Assembly (NCBI GenBank): GCA_963457665.1
Contig: OY735228.1
Span: 1,996,673-2,060,672 of the forward strand
Length of the DNA: 64,000 nucleotides
Source of the DNA: Thysanoteuthis rhombus
Lineage: Eukaryota; Mollusca; Cephalopoda; Oegopsida; Thysanoteuthidae
Direction of reading: 5' to 3'
Shown one piece after another: positions 1-10,671 of this stretch; position 1 is the stretch's first letter, and each line of letters starts with the position of its first letter. The notes under the pieces were generated by a model. It did no database searches and was not told where the DNA came from. It was given only the letters and a program-made list of their open reading frames with translations. The translations under genes and the position numbers were made by a program.

Positions 1-42
1 AATATATCGCTTAAATTATTAATAAATAGCCTTACTGACTGT

Positions 43-122
43 CCAGTTCCATAGCTCAGAGGTAGGATATCGGCCTCCGGGTCTGAAGCAAAGGTTTCAA
101 TCCTACCTCGTGGTACTGGATG
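43..122 (+). repeat. tRNA-derived SINE head
   Basis: A tRNA-like unit has an A-box-like TAGCTCAGAGGT (about 52-63) and a B-box-like AGGTTTCAATCCT (about 91-103). The outer bases do not form a clean seven-pair acceptor stem, so I read it as the RNA polymerase III promoter head of a SINE rather than a working tRNA. Related heads occur near 8597 and 40106. Confidence 0.5.
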
Positions 123-193
123 GGATAATGGAATGTCTATAGCCACACTGAAGTGTTGTAATACAACGAAACAGCTGTCTGTGGATGACACAG

Positions 194-194
<1 letters not shown>

Positions 195-249
<55 letters not shown>

Positions 250-286
250 ATATATACATACATACATATATATATATGTGTGTGTA
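195..286. repeat. (TA)n/(TG)n microsatellite
   Basis: An almost pure TA dinucleotide run passes into TATG/TGTG steps. The tyrosine/isoleucine-rich reading frame across it is an artefact of the repeat. Confidence 0.9.
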
Positions 287-2829
287 TGAATTTATTTAAA
301 AAAATATCAAGTACTATAGACTGGATTCGATTGGATGTGTTCATTTATGTATAATGATATGAATAAATTAAAACAAATTCCTGGACAGCAAAAATATTGG
401 ATATATTTATCAATATGTATTCATTTAAAATGAGAATTCTGACTTTTTCTCTCTTCTTTTTCTCTAAGATGAAGGAGAAATCTTCCAACATCTTTCTATT
501 TACAATGTAACTAATGTTGAGGTTATTTCGGGGGGTTTAATGTGGATAATAGTGAGAAATTCATGGATAGATCATCAGGAAAACTTGGATGAAATATAAA
601 CTCATACAAATATGATTCTTGCGTACTGTGTATTTTTCAGTATTTACTTTCAATGGTGTTCTTATACCAAGTGGGGTCATTTGGATTGACGTTGTAAATA
701 ACACCCCCCTTCCCGGAAAATATTTGTTCCCATCTTTAATATTCTTATAAATTTAATCCCATCCTAAGAATTTTCATTTTAATTTAATAATAAATAGATA
801 AATGATAAACATATTTGATCAAATCCTGTCTATAATATTTAATTAAATTCAATAATTTTATATTTCTAGTAAAATAGATATAATGAATGGTGTAATCTCA
901 TCTCTAATGTTTCATAGTTTTTGTCAATTACAGCCTTCCATATTTGCTTTTAGAGATGGTTGACATCGCTGACAGCTTATTTCCCGAAAGATTGAAAAAC
1001 TTTTTTGTATTTTGTTGTCCTAATGGAAGTTTGTTCACTCCAAGATGATGAATTTTAGAAAAGGAGTAACTTTCTTATGTGTGAACATATTTACAAGTGA
1101 AATTTTAGCTTGTAGTTAATTGAAAGTCATCACTTGCAAGTTGCCTCTTCCATCAATTGCCACTGATGGTTGCATCAACATAGATTACCACTGTTAGTCA
1201 TCTCAACATGGCTAACTAACCAATTTTTCTTTTCACGTTGGGTAAGTTCGTTAATTGCTGTGTCTCTGTTACCCACCTTCCCTGGGTCACAGTAGCACAT
1301 TACAATATAATCGCTGCATATTTGGTCGTGTGTTTGTTACTGAAACACACAAAAAAAAAAAGACATATTGTAACATGATGCCATTTAAAAGTTTAAACTG
1401 GGAGAATAAAACAATTTCCAGTTCAATCAGGCCACTGGTTTCAGAGTAATTAATCAGAAATTGACAAAAAAAGAATGTTAAAGCTGATTACAGTTTTTTA
1501 TAAGAAAATAATAAGTATAAGCAAATCTCGTTAAATAAAAGCCTAAATCATATTTGTTGGTTTACTTCAAAGAGTCACAGTGGAAATGAGTTTTAATCGC
1601 TTCCTTTCTTCAAAGCTGATTTAAGAGAGGAAGAGAATAAAACCTACATGACTGACTGCTGACTGTTTGTGTTTGTGATCCAGCTAAAAATCCTAATTGA
1701 GTAGGACTGAAAAAAACAAGAACAGATAATTTTTAACTTTTTCTGAAATTAAATACTGTACCTGATATAACGTGGAATTGCTTATAACACAAAATATAGA
1801 CCCCAATTTTGAAAACATTAAATTTGGCTCTCAAATTAATGGCTAAATAGAAAAACCCCTGTAGTCCTGTATTTAGCTAGGGATCTGTGGGGAAAGTTTG
1901 AGTCTGATGAATTTTTTTTATAAGGTGTCTTAGTATTTTCAACTTGGGTAAACATCTGCCATTCGATACATTTTCCAGATTTGGCATCATCAAATATGGT
2001 AGCCACTCGATCACAAAACTCATCACATCTCTGGTAATATTGGCTTGATTTGCACAAAATGTTGACCCTTTCAACCAATTTGACCCTCACAATGGAAACA
2101 GATGAGGCCAAAGTGCAAAATCTTATTTGAAAATATTAAAATCACCAATTTCCAAGGGGTAGATAGTCAGTGCTTATATTTTGTATGTTCTTTTTTCTAA
2201 AATTTTTCTTCTTCTACCAGTGGGGGTTGGAGGGTGACCTCTTGAGTACACTCCTCAAAAGTGATACCTTTTGAAATTTTCATTTTTTCTTTTTTTCTCA
2301 TATAGTTCCCTTGCACCCTGAAAATCGAATCTCAATATCCTTTACTTTTTTTAAAAAATTTTTATCTACCTCATGATTTCAGAAGACGTTTTTGAAATCT
2401 TTCTTTGTTCAACTAATCTCCAAGTACAAAGCACTGGTTTAGGGACCATCAAATTAAAGTTAAGCCACTTGGAAAATGTGAGTTGTTAATTCTCTAAATC
2501 TGTTCCAGCTTCTGAGAAATTTGATCCTCTCTGATAGACCAAGTTTCTGGGAAGTACATCTGGATTCATTACAGAAACTTTGGCCTGTATTTGACTATAT
2601 GAATTACTAACGATGGTCTTCTTTATATCTTGAAAATATGAGGAGTCTGTCCAAGATGGCCGCAGAGTTACATAAAATGGAGATGAGACTCAAACACCAG
2701 GTGCTACCAACCACACATTCAGTGCCTTTCCTGGTGATGAAGGAGATGAGATGTCATTCAACTGTACATCTGTGTAAAATTGTTTGCCAGTTGGGGAAGC
2801 TGACTTGAGAATGACAATCCATTCAAAAC
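287..2829. other. AT-rich non-coding stretch, nothing recognised
   Basis: No exon with convincing splice sites or protein similarity was recognised on either strand. A 91-codon minus-strand frame at 1836-2111 has no family I know. This stretch may be an intron of the hydrolase gene that ends at 4963. Confidence 0.4.
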
Positions 2830-3540
2830 ATGCATCGTTATAGAGTGATTCTTGTTATGTACTCACATAATCGTGTTAGCCTTGATCCATTGGACAACTC
2901 TTCATCGACTTGGTGTACGTTCGAGAGGGGGTTTCCATATGGCTTTTGCCAGTTCATGAAATTTATCAAGAAAAAGGGCCAAGACTTATGCTCTTTGCTT
3001 CTAGCCATCCACACACACACACTATCTGGAGCAGATTGTACAAGTTCAGTACCAAGAAAGCAACACTTAATATTGCATCAAGAAAATATCTGGAAAATTT
3101 GGGGAGGTTCTCTTGAGTGGGAAGATATAGAAAAAAAGTCTACAGCTGGCTGGAGAATACTTAGTGCAGTTCTTATGAAAAGGGACATCTTGCAACTCTT
3201 TAGATGAATTCAGATTGTGGTTACACCACCATAGGGGGAACACAAACATTAAAGATTTGCCATCCACAAAGGAAAAAGGACATTAATTGAGACCCTACTT
3301 CTATACCCATCTTCAACATCCTTGTATTGATATTGTCCACTTTGACCCCTGTGAATTTGGTTTTAAAGTGAAACAAAATTTCTTCAGTACCACAGACCAA
3401 CTCAACAAAAGTATTCCAATGACTTTTTCAGGGGAATGTAACTGTTTAAAATGTGCCAAATCCTCTTTTACTTGGAGGGAAAATGAGGTTAACCCTTTTG
3501 CAAGGGATCAGATTACATCTTGTAAAATTACTTTTTGATG
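2830..3540 (+). pseudogene. Coding-like, frame-broken stretch, family unknown
   Basis: Overlapping plus-strand frames (2830-3207, 2910-3116, 3287-3538) show low stop density and non-repetitive residues, with similar wording continuing from one frame to another as if frameshifts had broken a single longer protein. Segments such as WRILSAVLMKRDILQLF read like real protein. I do not recognise the family. A decayed transposable element ORF is the likeliest explanation; a hydrolase exon is unlikely because no alpha/beta-hydrolase motif is visible. No function is assigned. Confidence 0.25.
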
Positions 3541-3711
3541 GAATCTTGACATTTTTAAACATTCTTATCAGTTGATAACTAACGTTACTGCACTACCCAT
3601 AGAACTTAAGCAGTCAGGTACTCTAGAGTTAATATTGATTTGAATAGATGAGCATCAAAATAGCTCAATGGTATGACATGTAATGAAGATTAAGGAAATT
3701 AGAAGGTGTTT

Positions 3712-3830
3712 CTCTGAATTTTTGAGATGAGGTATTATTATTATTTCAATTATTATTCAGACTATCCTCATCTTGGTTGTTTTTCATACAACGTTTCGGT
3801 CGTTGTACTCTACAGCCTTCATCAGGTATC
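3712..3830 (-). repeat. Dispersed repeat with hammerhead-like core (copy H1)
   Basis: On the minus strand the order is CTGATGA (complement of 3819-3825), a GGC...GACC helix candidate, then GAAAC (about 3793-3797), followed by a GTTGT/ACAAC hairpin. This matches the CUGAUGA...GAAA layout of hammerhead ribozyme cores. A copy of about 115 bp with the same flanks lies at 62391-62506. Confidence 0.5.
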
Positions 3831-3917
3831 ATCTGGTAGGTGTGGGGAAGTAACGAACCAAACCCTTTATTTAACCGACGGGGATATATTGACTGTACTC
3901 CCCTGTTAGCAGTAGTA

Positions 3918-4077
3918 GTATTTTCGAATTATTGTCTCACACTGGGATTGAACCTAAAACCATTAGATTACTTGCAGTAATTCTGTCTGATTCTGTAACC
4001 ACTACGCTACGTGTCCATGTGGATACATAGCGTAGTGGTTACCCAATCCCAGTGCGAGACAATAATTCGAAAATACT
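3918..4077. repeat. Fold-back (inverted) tRNA-SINE pair
   Basis: The left arm (3918 to about 4017) and right arm (about 4018-4077) are reverse complements. Both end in GTATTTTCGAATTATTGTC or its complement, and the centre contains the matching ACACGTAGCGTAGTGG-type tRNA A-box. The right arm lacks about 40 bases between its A-box and B-box. The content is tRNA-like (B-box GGTTCAATCCCAGTG in the left arm read on the minus strand). Confidence 0.75.
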
Positions 4078-4688
4078 TTTCTCTTCCGTTTTGCAAGGAG
4101 TACTAGGGTCGTTCTTAAAGAAGCGGAAAGTTGAGAATTGGACATCATCCACTTTATATCTATTTTCACTTGTCATCAGGAAACGATGCCCAGCATTCTT
4201 CATGCTACAAAGAGGAAAACTTGGATCAAGGTTTGTGTAGAGTGGGGGGAGGAAAAATTAAATTACTTTGCAGTAGAGAATTATGGACCTTGACTTCTGC
4301 ATTATAACGGCTCTACAGTGTATTAAATAGGAATATTCTTGAATATTAATTTGGTGATAGATAACATAAATCCTAAATTAACATAAAACATAAATTTTAG
4401 ATGGGTTCTCAGCTAGAAAGCAATCTGACATTGAGTTTTAAGCAAGTTCATTATTGAAAAATGAGGAACTGAAAGTTCAATGAGGCGTCCACTATAAAGT
4501 TTAAAGACCATTATTGCCAGATCATGTGACCCGGAGTGGAAGGTAGGTTGAGACTCTAATCAAGAAATGCCTTTCTATCAAGTTTCAAGTAAATTTGACA
4601 TGAAACAGCTTGGAGGAAAAAAAAATTCTCTTTATTTGCCCTTCACTAACATTTCTATCAATTCATTTTTTTTTTTTTTTCTTTCCAG

Positions 4689-4963
4689 GATCACTGACGG
4701 GAGCCCTGAACCATTACAGAGCCATCTTCCTTTCCGGCAAAACCTCTACCCTCTTCAAGATCGAAACTCCAGTGTTACTGATTTGGGGTTGCAAGGATCC
4801 TTTCCTTCAAGTAGACCTTGCAAATGCCTCTAAAAAATTTGCAGAAGACCTGACAGTCAAAATGGTCCCTCAGTCTGGCCACTGGGTTGTACTTGACCAA
4901 CCTGCAATGGTTCATAAACACATAGAAGAATTTTTGAATGGGGAACCTTCTCTCACCAAATAA
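4689..4963 (+). CDS. EPHX4: EPHX4-like epoxide hydrolase, terminal coding exon
   Basis: This is the C-terminal 91 residues of an alpha/beta-hydrolase fold enzyme of the epoxide hydrolase group, which hydrolyses epoxides to diols; vertebrate relatives are membrane-anchored. The exon starts after a long T-tract and TTTCCAG (4681-4688), and its first codon is completed by the previous exon. The frame runs to TAA at 4961-4963. Residues GSLTGALNHYRAIF match the GALSGPINHYRNIF region of EPHX4. LLIWGCKDPF carries the family's acidic triad residue, and PQSGHWVVLDQP carries the catalytic His. The nucleophile Asp and the HGxP oxyanion motif belong to upstream exons not found in the window. EPHX3 or another ABHD-type member is possible. 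Confidence 0.85.
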
Positions 4964-5615
4964 CCATTGCTCTAATCAGTTTACTCCTTTGGGGAGGAAG
5001 GAGGGGGACCTTGCACAAAAAACAGTGGAATACAGATTGAACCTCACTAATATGGCAGGCTTGGGACCAGGTGCGAAAGTAATGGATTTTCTAAACCAGT
5101 GAAGCTTAGGGTTAAGCGGGGAAAAAATGATGCATCTTATGTACTGTATTACAGACATCGATACAACTTATAGAGGTATGATGAACAGTGAATGAAACAA
5201 AAAGACCCATTGAAATACAACAACAACAACACACCTCCATTGAATATTCCCGTCTATTTAATTATCCAGCATTGCTACTTCTCAACAGCATATTTCAGTT
5301 GATGCATGATAAAGAGAGAATTTAACAAAAATATTGAACTGAAATACAGTTATCCATCAATATTGATATTCATGGGGGCTGCGAATATGAAAACCCATTA
5401 ATAATTCTTGCCGAGGATTTGTCAAAAATGTAAAAAGATTTAACCTGCTCAGACATCTTCCAAGTATGCAAGGGTATTTCTTCTAACCTTCTGCTTTTTT
5501 CTTGCAGTTATAACCAAAATCAACCTTTCAAAGACATTTACTTATTGCAATACATTTAGAATATTGTTTGAAAAAGGGGAAAAAATAATAATAATATATT
5601 GTAATGTAATATATA

Positions 5616-5621
5616 AATAAA
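5616..5621 (+). promoter_or_regulatory. Candidate poly(A) signal of the hydrolase gene
   Basis: AATAAA lies about 650 bases downstream of the hydrolase stop codon, with AT-rich sequence between. In such AT-rich DNA the hexamer is frequent by chance, so this is only a candidate 3' end. Confidence 0.25.
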
Positions 5622-7364
5622 TCAGTTCATTGAAACCATGAATTCCAAAACTAAAGTGCAGAGATTAACAATTTCTTTCTCCTCAAGATAAATATTTTTG
5701 TTGCTTTTTAAAAATTTCATCCAGTTTGAGAAAAGTTGTGATAAATAGCCACAAAAATTTTAGGATGAAGGTAAATTAAAAAAAAATTTTAAAAAAAAGT
5801 AGTTCATCTATTAAATAAAAAAAAAAAAAAAAAATAAATAAATAAATAAGATTAAAAAAATTTTCAACCATTAAATTATTTTTAGAAGTTTTCCCATTGA
5901 ACTTTTGAAGACTGGACCGCAACAGAGAACATGCAAATAACAAGGGATAACTGCATTTCAATGTGAATATTTTTCTTTCTTCTGATCATGGCATCAAAAT
6001 ATAAGTAGGCAAATAAAAATTTTCTCTCCAAAATTTGAAATGGAAACTTCAATACTTTTTGCCCCTTATCAAATGAATAACTAACTTTCAATAAAATTCT
6101 TGGTGAATTTTGCTCCAATTGTAAAATCAAAATGTTTTTCACCTGAGAATTTTCCTGACGCAAATTATTACAATTATTTTTGACAAGTAAAAATATCTCT
6201 GGTTCAATGGTACACACAAATGTTTTTTATACCAGAATTTTCTCTTCTGACACGAAGAATCTGATGATAGAGTTAACTTTTTAAAAGGTTGTTAACATCC
6301 CACCGAAATCTATCATTCTTATCTTCATAACCCTCAGATTCCTATCACCCTTCTGATCCGTATTAGTGAGGTCCAACCTGTAATAACTTCATTGATTTTT
6401 ATATTACACCAATATTAAGCACAAGGCAGTGGTTCATTGAGTTCCCACTGAGGACTGAACTCTAGGGTTAGTGAGAACAGTTCCATCTCAGGGATTTATG
6501 GTGCCAAAAATGGTTATTTTTTAACAAAGAAAGAAAAACGTGTATCAGTTAAGCGAGCAAGATTTGAGAAGAAGGGGAGATAATCAGAGCTTTATTTCCA
6601 GGACCAAAAAAAAAGGCCCTGGATTAGTCAAATGTGGAAATCAAGAGTGTGGAAGCAAATATTCCTTACCAGTCAACCCACCTGGCAACCCTGGTATCTG
6701 CTTAGATAATATATTGTACCTCAAAAGCAAACTTGTAATTTTACTGACAAAATTGTAGTTGACAGTCACCGAAAAATAAAACATTTAATAAATCTTACCT
6801 TGTGTAGCCAGCTAAATGTTATTAGTGAAGAAAGTATTACCATTAAAACAATTGAGAGAAATGTTGGTTAGCAAGGAATTGTGAATCCAAGGTTAGGGAG
6901 GGGGACTTTTCCAGTAATATTTTGTCAATATTCTCAATATTACAAAAATATTACCACCAATCCTTGGAAACCACATTTTCTCAAGATGAAAACCCATGCA
7001 TGTTCTAAGATGTTATTTATGAATTTTTGCTTCTATTGATGGCAACATATGCAATCGATGTTCAACACGGCTTGTTTCATTTGTTTTACTAAATACTCAA
7101 GTTCCCACCCCCAACTTGGGACTTTGGCCTTGAGCTGTATGAAATTCAGCTCAGCAAATACTTGGTTTGTCTTGAAAGTATTCAGCCATTTTGGATAGCA
7201 TAAAAAGTGGTTGTGTGGCCTTCATGTAACAATCAGGAGACCTCACAGCACAAATGTGAACAGAGGTTCTCCTATTGGGGAACCCAGGCAGGAGTGAAAC
7301 GCCATCAAGTGAGCATGTGTACTGTGTGACTGTTGCCCTTTAGTTCTGATTTGGCTCCCAAGGA

Positions 7365-7480
7365 CCCAATGAGGTACCAAACGGCAATCCTGGAAGAGGA
7401 TTTTCCAGATCGCTTTGAAAAATGAGAGGGATGCTGGATTAGTGTGAGGACCCAAAGGGAATATTTAGATGGGACTAAGA
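7365..7480 (+). pseudogene. Degraded mariner-type transposase C-terminus
   Basis: The plus frame reads MRYQTAILEEDFPDRFEK, a stop, then EGCWISVRTQREYLDGTK. This resembles the end of Tc1/mariner transposases, where a segment like AI.(K/E)(D/E)FxxCFEKWxxRWxxCVxSQGEYFEGD is typical. The clearer minus-strand copy at 34646-34802 shows the same order. Internal stops indicate a dead copy. Confidence 0.45.
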
Positions 7481-7963
7481 CATCAGTGACCTAGGTCAGC
7501 TATCAATGTAGTTGCATGGTCTCAAACACGACTCGACCAAATATGATCATCTTTGAATCAAGTGAGTCTGGTACATGGCTATATCGACTCAGTAACCAAT
7601 ATGGATCAGACTGACTTGTATATGAAGCCTAGGAGCAACATTTGGGTGCTAAACTGACAGGATATTCAAAGTAAGAGCTCCATAGATGACCTCTTACCAA
7701 ACTTGGATTAATTGAACCATGTGGGGGGGGGGGTACAATGAAGAAAATGGAAGACGACAAAAATCTCAATTGAAATCAAATTTTATTCTCCTGAATACGT
7801 TAACAGCAGGTCCGTCCTTCACAATTGAAGTGAAAATGGTTGTTACACTACTGAATGAGAAGCATTGGACATGAGAAATGAAGTTGCCAAAGACGAGAAG
7901 CGGTGGCGGCTGTTGCAGACCAACTGGTGCCGATGCCTTCATCTGGAAGAAGACGTCTCAGAA

Positions 7964-8170
7964 CAGGGTTACCAGATTCAGCCAGAGGGCAGTATAAACC
8001 AAACTCCTTCTCGGAGACTTGCCCAACACAGGCATTGGAATAGCATCAAATACCTGGCCAGCTTCAAGACTTGCTAGATTTCCAAATTCAACACTATTTC
8101 ACTACGTGTGTTGGTTAAGTCTCGGAGAGAGTTTTAGTTATTTCCCTTTAGGGCTGAATCTGGCAAAGCT
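7964..8170. mobile_element. Fold-back MITE (copy M1)
   Basis: The ends are long inverted repeats. The left end begins CAGGGTTACCAGATTCAGCC, and the right end read in reverse gives TTTGCCAGATTCAGCCCTAA followed by AGGGAAATAA. The arms extend to about 90 bases each, meeting around a TGGAATAGCATC/AATAGTGTTGAA core. There is no coding capacity. Copy M2 at 9456-9691 shares the plan. Confidence 0.7.
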
Positions 8171-8591
8171 TGTCTCAGTAGACACCAGCAGACAGACAAG
8201 TGGTTCCGAACCAATAACAAAAAAAAAAAAAAAAAAAAAAAAAATGGAGTAAGCCATTCGGTCAGCATCACAAGTAAATATTCATCTGTAAACACCAAGC
8301 CTGCACTTTTTTCTTTTTCAGAGTTTTAAAAAGTTTGAATCAAGTTTTTTTTTTTTTTTCAAACCAGCTCAATTTCTATAGCATTTTTTTTTTTTAAATT
8401 TTAGTGAAAAGGAAAAAAAAATTTTTTTAAAAATGGAAAAGTTTTCAATGATATTTTTTTTTCTTTTGTCAATTTTCATTAAATGAAGTATTGTAAACCA
8501 TTATGATTAATTCTGACAACCATTTTCCTCTCTTGATTTTTTTTTTTAGTTACTTATCAATCTACAGCAGAACTCAAAGCTATAGATTTCT

Positions 8592-8714
8592 CATAGCTCA
8601 GGCATTGAGGAACACGAGTTCGAGACTCACCAGGAGCTTACTCGTTTCCAATTCTGCACCGTTTACTCTGCCGTAGGTCGATGACCCCAGGTCACAGTGA
8701 TAAAAAAAAAAAAA
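8592..8714 (+). repeat. tRNA-derived SINE, A-tailed
   Basis: An A-box-like TAGCTCAGGCATTGAGG near 8595 and a B-box-like GAGTTCGAGACTC near 8616 are followed by a body ending ...GTAGGTCGATGACC and an A-run. Body and tail match the SINE at 40092-40270 and the tail piece near 61440-61550. Confidence 0.6.
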
Positions 8715-9455
8715 CAGATAATCAAGAAGGAAGAATGGCAATCAAAATCAATAATAATATTTTTCTCAACCTGGACTTCGTATTAAGTTTTTTATTTTTT
8801 TGATTAAAGTTGCTGCTAACGAAGTCCTTCAATCCTTCATGTCCGTTGAGAATATGGGGGGGGGGGGTAACGGTTTGCTAGTCAAACACATATTTCATTA
8901 TACTACAGTTTTGTGTAGATAATGTGAAGATATATCTTGAAAGGGTGTGTTTCTGAAATGTTTCAGTGAAATCACTTTTCAGCCTTCCTCCAAACGAATC
9001 TTTTTCTTTTTTTCCAAAATATTAGGTGTATGCAAAAGTTTCCAGAGAAAAATCAGTTTTCAATTGTGTATTCAGTCATTAGTTTTCAGAAAAAGAAAAG
9101 AAAAAAAAAGCACTGAGAACTTCATCATTCACCTAATACATTTGTTTCTTTTTTTTTTCTAGAGTGCTGTCAAAGTTTTTACATGCTGTCTCTAAAACTG
9201 AACAAAAATGATGTGTTGAGTATTTAACTGCTTATTGTTGACAAGAAAAAAAAAATTAAAAAATTAAAAATAAATTATTTGTCATTTAAATTTTGAGGAA
9301 AAAAAAAAGCAGCATATTTTTGTAGGGAGAGAAGAGTTTTTCTTAATGCCTCATATCTGAATACGTACAATATTTTTAGCAACATTATATTTTCTTGGAG
9401 AAAACCAACATAGAAATACATCGATTCATGTATGAACAAGCTTAAAACATTCAAA

Positions 9456-9691
9456 CAGTTACCAGATTTGGCCATAAAAGGGAGACAAAAATCAAGCTTT
9501 GTCTGATAGGATTGCCAAATATTGGAATAGCATTGAATTTGGAAATAGAGCTAATATTGAGGTAATAGTTCAGAAACAGCCTCTTTGGACCCTCATTTTC
9601 CATATTCAACACTATTCTAATGCCTGTGTTAAGTAAGCCTTGGAGACAAAGCTTGGATTATCTCTCTTCCTAGATAAATCTGGCAGCCCTG
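9456..9691. mobile_element. Fold-back MITE (copy M2)
   Basis: The left end CAGTTACCAGATTTGGCC and the reverse complement of the right end CAGGGCTGCCAGATTTA align. Beyond them GGGAGA(C/T)AA and ATCAAGCTTTGTCT / ATCCAAGCTTTGTCT also pair, giving arms of about 95 bases. It is the same non-autonomous family as 7964-8170. Confidence 0.7.
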
Positions 9692-10593
9692 AATGCCATA
9701 AACAGGAAAATTGTCTTCAGTACATTTTCTGAACTGGTCACATGACCAGATGCATTTCTTTCCATTAATAAGGAATTTTAGCTGTTTTTCAGCAAAATTT
9801 GTTCCTAAAAAACAATGCTGCAAAATTCTTTGAAGACATTTTTCTTGATATGAGGCATAAAAAAAAACCCAGAGCCCCTTTTGTTAATGGAAATGGTTGT
9901 AATTAATGAAGCATGGAATATTTTGGTAGATTTTCTCACTTTTTTTCACGAGAAAAATGTTTATGTGATCAAAGTTGCAAATTTCAGACATGTTTGGAAT
10001 CACCTTTGTGCTTGGAGCCCTGGAAAAAACGAAACAAGAAAATAAATCATTGAAGTGAAATACATTTTTTTCCCCCCCTTAGATCCAATATTTCATGCTA
10101 ACATTTTTTTGAAAAATTCAGAATTAACAATACATAATCTTTTTTTGACTGGTCACTTCTTCATTTCTTATGAGTAAAAAGAATCTCCCCGGGTTGTAAA
10201 TAATCCCTGACACACAGAACTAAATCCTATTGCATCTCGCATTCATGACCATTCTCAAATTGCAAAATACTAGATTCTTTTATCATACAAGTTTGAGTAT
10301 TAATTCAACTCCGAGACCAATTTTTCTGACAAGAACAGAAACATTGAAATAATTTATAACTTCTATTTACCGTCACCTTTTTTCAAGTTGGTTTTTTTTC
10401 CTTTACAAGGCCATCAGTTCTACAAAAGGTAAATAGCAGTCAAATCTCATTTCAATGGTTTAAAAAACTTCAATCTTTTGAAAAGAGAACTGAATCAATC
10501 TCTTCAGCCACTTGTGGGTAGAAAGAGAGCCAACATTTCTAACTTGGAATAGTAAAGTTTAAAAGTAGATGCAAATCTAAATATAATACTTAC

Positions 10594-10671
10594 TTTTAAC
10601 TTGTCTAATTCAGCTTTGTAAGTGTGGACCTTGGATTTTTCTTGTTCCAAATCTTGGGTTAATTGCACCAC
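10594..10671 (-). CDS. GKAP1: GKAP1 exon 9 (last one identified)
   Basis: It encodes 26 residues, VVQLTQDLEQEKSKVHTYKA ELDKLK, aligning with [23 protein letters not shown] near the human C-terminus. The acceptor is GACTTACAG. A good donor AAA|GTAAGT follows, so at least one more short exon with the stop codon must exist at lower coordinates. Confidence 0.92.

Larger units (their letters stand above)
5631..10593. other. Repeat-rich interval between convergent genes
   Basis: This lies between the end of the plus-strand hydrolase gene and exon 9 of minus-strand GKAP1. It should contain the GKAP1 terminal exon and 3' UTR, but no candidate is decisive. It also holds a degraded mariner-like fragment, two fold-back MITEs, one SINE and homopolymer tracts (poly-A at 8219-8244). 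Confidence 0.5.

Noticed and set aside
43..122. Functional tRNA gene
   Set aside because: It has A- and B-box-like words but no clear seven-pair acceptor stem and no proper anticodon arm; similar heads with SINE bodies occur elsewhere in the window.
1836..2111. 91-codon minus-strand frame as a gene
   Set aside because: No recognisable motif, no convincing splice sites and a second overlapping frame of similar quality.
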